From contig KN834762.1 in the NCBI GenBank assembly GCA_000827265.1, positions 560,939 to 624,938 on the forward strand: 64,000 bases of DNA, in the 5' to 3' direction. The DNA is from Collybiopsis luxurians FD-317 M1 (Eukaryota > Basidiomycota > Agaricomycetes > Agaricales > Omphalotaceae). Under the pieces are notes generated by a model. The model made no database searches, was not told the DNA's origin, and saw nothing but the letters and a program-made list of their open reading frames with translations. Below are positions 58,822-64,000 of the stretch, in pieces. Within the stretch, counting starts at the first letter, position 1. Every line of letters begins with the position of its first letter. The position numbers and the translations under genes were made by a program.

Positions 58822-60491
58822 TTATTCGTGTGAAGAAAATACTATGGGATCCCGAAGCGTGCCGCTAGTGCCTATCGAAATTGAATCATCGAAAGAGTAG
58901 ACCTCCGATCTGTCCGTCGCTTCCCGAATGTGCAGTACTATTCGACTGGTCGTGATGGAAAGAAGCACACGGTGCAGGCTGGGGTAAAGCCAGTATCAGA
59001 TTAAATACTTTCCATGAGTGTATTAAAAGTCCTACGGCATGAGAAGAAAATCGAGATCTGCCTGGATATTCCCGTGAGATAGAAAACAAGTTGTGAAGTG
59101 TGTTGAAGGACCTACCGATACAAGTCTCACCAAGATAATGTCAATAATACTGATTGCTTGTATAACGCATAATCAGAAAGACAGAAAGACAGAAAGACAT
59201 GGTGGAAATTCACAGCTTACCAAGCATCAGAATATACTGAAATATACCTACAGCGAGGGTAAGCCTTAGCCTCAGTGACCAGTCTGTGTTAGAAGGTTTC
59301 TCACCGTCACGAAATACAGGGTTGTAGAGCGATGAGTGCCGCCTGTTTTTATCTAGAGGGAAAACTTCATAAATACACCTTGAGTATGAGGTTTAAGTTG
59401 GGCTTACATTCCAAGATTGCGGAAAACATAAGAAGTGCGAGGCCACCTTCGGCAGAAAAAAGAAAATAATATTAACTACTGCTTGCAGCATAGCTCCAAA
59501 AAAGCTCGATTACCAAGTTGGTACAGTGTAAGTAAGCCAAAGAACAGCGTGAAACTGAATGCGGATTGCGCATGAATGCAGCCTCGAGCCAGTGGGTCTA
59601 AGCTTGGGCCAGATTCAACTACAAAATCCAACCTTTTATTGAGAAATTGAAGCACGAAGTAAGAGCAGCAAAACACTTACGATTATGTATATTCCAGAAT
59701 ATGACCCCCGTCGCTGAGATTGCCCCCCACAGCAGGATAAAGCACCCAGAAATGATGTATGCTAGATGGCTAATCCGGTCTCTAGATATAGCCCAGATTC
59801 GGAGTGATAAAATGACTTTCAGGCAGTGAGAAAGTAAAATGTACATAGAATTCATGTGCAGGATACTTTACCTTCTGACAGGCCTTGATTTTCTCCTAAG
59901 TAAGTAAATATGTTCACTATCCGACCCTGAGTAAGAGACTAGCCTATTCCTATGATATGTAGCCCTACATACATAGACACATACTTCTAAATTCTCGTTG
60001 CTAGGAAGTTTCTAGAACCACTTACAGAGGATGGAATCAAGCATATCATGGCAATATGTCGGGCTGTGATGAGAAGAAAGAATACCTACCAAAGAGAACT
60101 AATCAGTCTTGTATCAGGGCATTTACGGCTGCAGTAATACTTCACTTACCGATGCTGAGCATTACCACGGAATCTATCAATGGCAGATATCGTTGCACCA
60201 GATACAGAACATTGAACCATTTTAAAGGTTGAGACCAGACCAGTTTACATTCCAGGTCTAAGATTAAACAGTAGTCGTAAATAAGAACAGTGGAAGCCGA
60301 AACTACGATTTTGGGATGAGTGGACACTGGAGATTTTTCGGATAAGCTTCACCAACCCAAAAAGTACTGTGGCATGAATGTTTCAATACAGGGAAAAAAT
60401 GTGAAAAACTGCAACAGCGCACAGAAATAAGGTTCTGATATGTTGTCAATGTCGAGGGTTCACTCTCAGGAGCATATGAGGTCAAAGCCAT
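58822..60491 (-). pseudogene. DUF6533-type seven-TM gene, tandem copy 2
   Basis: Start MALTSYAPESEPSTL (60491). STVLIYDYCLILDLECKLV is in exon 2 (near 60280), with KWFNVLYLVQRYLPLID, VILSLRIWAISRDRI and GCIHAQSAFSFTLFFGLL. The end aligns with copy 1, stop TAA at 58822-58824. A TAG interrupts the short exon after GIG (near 59938), where copy 1 has a sense codon. Introns are longer and eroded. Probably inactive. Confidence 0.6.
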
Positions 60492-60848
60492 GATATGAAA
60501 GTGGCAGAAAGTAGACCTTTGGCACTATGCAGAGCATAGCCGGTATTTATGTACGTTTTCTACTCAAGGATCATCGGTGACAGTATCTCCGGCTCTTACT
60601 ATTCATTCGCGCCATGTGATTCGAACAGAGACTGAAATGACACTACAGTTCCCACTAGCAAAAGCGCTTAACTAGGCCCGAATGAAAAGGCATTGATGTA
60701 GTTTTCAACTAAGCTTAGGATTTATGGGGTGCACCAGAATTGATATCGGACCTAGAGTTGATCGAATCGATCCTTACAAAAGTCCTCAAACTTTCTCTGC
60801 ACACTCAATTATATCTATTAGATAGACATATAAGAGGATTGATGAACT

Positions 60849-60878
60849 TGAAAAAATCAAAAAAAAAAAAAAAAAAAT
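60849..60878. repeat. Poly-A tract
   Basis: Near-continuous A run (one tc interruption) within the spacer. Confidence 0.8.
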
Positions 60879-61517
60879 TAGCGAAATTTTTACACCATCC
60901 TCGTTCATTTTAGAAAAATCTGCATCGTTCAGATGGTCCTTGAACGCTTCTAACCGAACAAGCAAAACTGCCGAAGCATTAAAAGAATCGAGAATTTCCC
61001 ATGCTTCTCGGCCTTGATAATCGATAGTACCTATTAGCAACCTACTGCAAACCCACTGGACCAAGATCGATCTCGGTATCAAAACTAATTGCCTTTGTGT
61101 GAAACTGAGACCCCACATGCCAATCCATTCAGTTCGGATTTTTCAATACTCCGACTTGATGCCGATGGTACCGAGGTGTGTTGCATGCGCGCCTTGCTTT
61201 TGTTGAGTTTTGTTAACTTCTTCCTTCATCCATGCTCAGTAACTCAAATCGGCTCATCTTATTCTTGTATATGTACAGAGCACATAAAGCATCCGGCACC
61301 CAGCGTTTAATTGGTGTTTGAAAAAAGTTGATTGGTGAAACTCCCTAATGTCCAAGTATATGCAATCTAATCGTGCTTCATTCTTCCACTTCCACGGCTC
61401 ATAAGCAACTTTTTATCCTAGTTTCTGAAGTAGAAAATTCAACATACTTCGGCGGCATATCCTTGACTGCTTTTTCTCTGAACATCTCATTGGGTAGGAC
61501 TGGCCTCCAGAATTGAG

Positions 61518-61547
61518 AAATTAAAATTAAAAATTAAAAATTAAAAT
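61518..61547. repeat. (AAATTA)n-type microsatellite
   Basis: About five imperfect aaatta units in a row. Confidence 0.8.
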
Positions 61548-62042
61548 AGGAAATCCAAGTGGTGAAGCTTGAACGTTAAATTCCATCATATAAGCCTTTT
61601 AGCAGTTCTGCAGCTGGATTATATAAGAAGGAATGACCGGGTATGTTCTCCTTCCCAGCATTTAGGTTTTTGTTAAACTCTAGCCCATGAGTCCCCAATC
61701 TCCTCCATTCTTATCATTAAATTCCTTACAATCCCATGTTCATCAAACTCTCGGTGACATCTCCTACTTTCCTCCCAGTATTCTTGTTCCAGTACTACAG
61801 ACCCAATATAAAATGGCATCTAACTCATGGCCAATCGAAGTCTTGTATTGTGATAAGGTCAATAAAACTTTCAAAAACTGGTCTCCGTAAAAGTTTCTCT
61901 GATAATATTGTATGATTAGGCCAACCCGGCAGATGGTCTTTGGCATACTTGCTACAGTGGCCCATCCTTCATGTGTTCAACCCAAGGGTCCTTATAGACA
62001 AATTCAATTAAGATTGCAGTGTACCGAATTACAGCATATCTG

Positions 62043-63250
62043 TTAGTCATTTGACATAGGTCTTGAAGAAAATTCTATGGGATCCTGAAGATTGCTGCTT
62101 ATGCCTGTTAAAATTGCATCTCCAAAAGATTGAATAACTGTTTGATTCATTGCCTCCTGAATGTGAAGCACTATTCAACTGGCTGTAATAGAATGAAAAG
62201 CACAGATCAAACTGCAAAAATGCCGGTATCAGACAATTGTGCAAGCTGTATGGGCAAACAGAAACAGCCCTATGGCATGAAAAGGAAATCAAGATTGACC
62301 TGGACTGTTGCATTACTAGATTAAATACCTTTGGGAAATTCTCAAATACCTGCCAATATGCATATCACTATGATGAGATTGATACCGACCAGTGCTAAGG
62401 TCAGTCAGAAATGTAGGTGGACCGGGTGGAATTCTGGCTCACTGAACATTAGAATGTATTGAAATATGCCTTTAACAAGGATAAGGTGGAAATCAGCATA
62501 TTCTTAGTGAGGCAAAAAGCTACTTACCATCACGATAGACAGGTTTATAAACTTTTGAGTACTTTTTGTCCCTATCTAGAGAAGAAACAACTTTAAGAAT
62601 AGATTTTAAAACGCATCTTCTTTAGTACTGGAATTGTAAGACTGAGGAATAGACAAGTAATGCAAAACTCCCTTGAAAAAATTAATTAGTTTACAGCTCA
62701 GATAGGACAATACAAAGGCTTACTAGAGTTCATACTGCATAATTGAGCCAAGGAACACTACAAAACTGATCATATTGTCTGCATGCAAACAACCTCAATC
62801 CAACAGGTCTAAGGCTGGACAGGATTCAACTGCATGATCCAAACTTTTGCTGAGAAAACATTGAGAAAAAAGGTACTTGTAAGATGACACCTACAGCTGT
62901 GCCTAGACCAGAATAATAACTGCCATTGCTGAATTTGCTCCCCACACTAGAATAAAGGACCCCAGAATGATGTATGCCAGATAGCGAAAGTGATCTCAAG
63001 ATACAGCCCATATTTGTAGCAAGAGAATGACTTTAAGGGAAAAGTGAATCAGTACCCAAACAGGATAGTTTATCTTCTGATAGGCCTGGTGTTTCTCTGT
63101 AGGTGAGTGAAGTTCAGCATCTGAAACTGAGTCAGAGACTACTAGTAGCCTATCCCTGCAATATATAGCCCTACATATATAGACACATCATTTTAATTAC
63201 TCTTTGAAGTTTGTTAGAAATTACTCACATAGGCCAGAATCAAGCACACT
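62043..63250 (-). pseudogene. DUF6533-type seven-TM gene, copy 3, 5' truncated
   Basis: Aligns with copies 1 and 2 from their 3' ends (stop TAA at 62043-62045) up to about the third exon, then stops at about 63250, where an F-box fragment begins. Frames are broken throughout and CpG is nearly absent. Confidence 0.7.
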
Positions 63251-63251
63251 A

Positions 63252-63867
63252 CTATAGGTGTCCTGTCAATGAAGATCTAATTGAACTCATGTTCACAAAG
63301 GATTCACAGATCAAGGATGCTGGAGATGTTTGAGGGGAGCTGATCCCCCAGTTAGGTCATGTTGGGGCTCTTCTTTTGTCATGCAAAGATGTAAGTGTTT
63401 CTGTAGCATTGTTATTTTTGCAACTCTCAATACTCTTTCTAGCCCTCTTTAAATTATGAGGCCCAGGTGGAGATGCACTCTCTTTGGAGCATCGAATTCC
63501 CTGTCATCCTCTGGGCAGCATCAGGGGTGTTTACACATCCCAATCTGGGATTACAGCAAAACTTCCCCAGAATGGCTGCTTTGCAAGCAATCAGTTTGGA
63601 AATGAAGATGTATTGCCCTTTGTTAAAGTGATTTTTTTTCTCAGGTACTTGCCCTTTCTGATATTCAAGCACCTTCCTGTAGATGTTCTGTGTACATCTA
63701 CCACTACCTGCAGCCTCCACCATGCTACCCTTGTTATGATTGTGTCGTGTGGACATGCAGTAGTAGTAGACAGAAAAATGATACTGGGAAGCTTACAGGG
63801 CTGGGAGACGGAGCGGATAATGGGGGATGTGAGGACAAATTAGGAAGATTTGTGGAATATGTACTAA
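63252..63867 (+). pseudogene. F-box gene fragment, inverted, 5' truncated
   Basis: Same orientation-specific order as 42850-42231 read in reverse: gatgaagatcta, ttcacaaaggattcacaga, ccccagttaggtcatgtt, tgcaaagatgtaagtg (conserved donor), then exons 2 and 3 to the TAA at 63865-63867. It has a TGA at the DICGE position, a 21-nt deletion, and CpG sites converted to CA/TG. Confidence 0.85.
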
Positions 63868-64000
63868 AATGTTTGTTTTGCTTATTGGTAAATACTGGAA
63901 TGAGTTTGATTAATGGGTCATGCATTGAGCTGAGGATTTTTTTCTCAAGAACCAGGCCTTCCCTGCCAAAACTTCTTGAATGTTCAGTTGGCCTTTTGCC
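63868..64000 (-). repeat. Seven-TM unit 3' flank, inverted, at window edge
   Basis: Reverse complement of the block at 34985-35131 / 42070-42230 (aaacaaacatt, ccagtattcac, acattcaagaag). It implies another seven-TM copy on the minus strand beyond the right edge. Confidence 0.7.

Larger units (their letters stand above)
60492..62042. other. Spacer with simple-sequence tracts, no gene recognised
   Basis: The minus-strand frame 60786-61118 (about 60 non-repetitive codons, EAWEILDSFNASAVLLVR) is unknown to me and ends in a poly-Phe run from the A tract. No splice chain was found. Confidence 0.4.

Noticed and set aside
60786..61118. Minus-strand 110-codon frame (EAWEILDSFNASAVLLVR)
   Set aside because: Partly made of a poly-A tract translation (poly-Phe); the remaining 60 codons match nothing I know.
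1..64000. tRNA genes, CRISPR arrays, long LTR pairs
   Set aside because: No B-box GGTTCRANNCC within a cloverleaf, no regularly spaced repeats, and no pair of long direct repeats with TG..CA ends was seen by eye; CRISPR is not expected in a fungal nuclear genome.

Overview
The window is nuclear DNA of a filamentous basidiomycete, most likely a mushroom-forming agaricomycete. The evidence is the density of short (about 43-70 nt) GT-AG introns, exons of 4-20 nt, and the gene families present: KIN1-type kinase, MTO1, an mtr-like amino acid permease, a TauD-type dioxygenase, a Zn2Cys6 regulator, CRN-like kinase-fold proteins, DUF6533-type seven-TM proteins and F-box proteins. I cannot name the species. 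All gene models were threaded by eye from splice signals and reading frame.

Left part (1-21.4 kb), a conventional gene region: methylmalonate-semialdehyde dehydrogenase (+), a single-pass Ser/Thr-rich membrane protein (+), a dead NAD(P)-binding epimerase-like gene (-), a KIN1/PAR-1 kinase (+), an MFS sugar transporter (+), a TauD-like dioxygenase (-) and an mtr-like neutral amino acid permease (-).

Middle (21.4-44.1 kb), an accessory array. It opens with a frameshifted CRN-like kinase-fold pseudogene flanked on both sides by copies of one repeat. Five tandem copies (A-E) of a seven-TM protein gene on the + strand follow. Copies A (282 aa) and D (317 aa) thread as complete 10-exon genes; B, C and E are broken. 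Copies B, C and E each face, tail to tail, an F-box gene on the - strand: a remnant after B, a pseudogene after C, and an intact 463-aa gene after E. The copies share a core promoter (TATTTAA-like box plus pyrimidine tract), an upstream repeat and a 3' flank. Inside the array lie a 158-bp MITE-like insertion, a roughly 680-bp insertion and a rearranged fragment of the neighbouring permease gene. Much of the array has lost CpG through CpG to TpG/CpA changes, whereas the intact copies keep CpG.

Right part (44.7-64 kb): a large Zn2Cys6 transcription factor (-), MTO1 (+) and a zinc alcohol dehydrogenase (+) appear intact. They are followed by three decayed tandem copies of a DUF6533-type seven-TM gene (-), with a duplicated 3' end of the dehydrogenase between copies 1 and 2. 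The window ends in an inverted, CpG-depleted fragment of the F-box/seven-TM cassette, so the array continues or recurs beyond the right edge.
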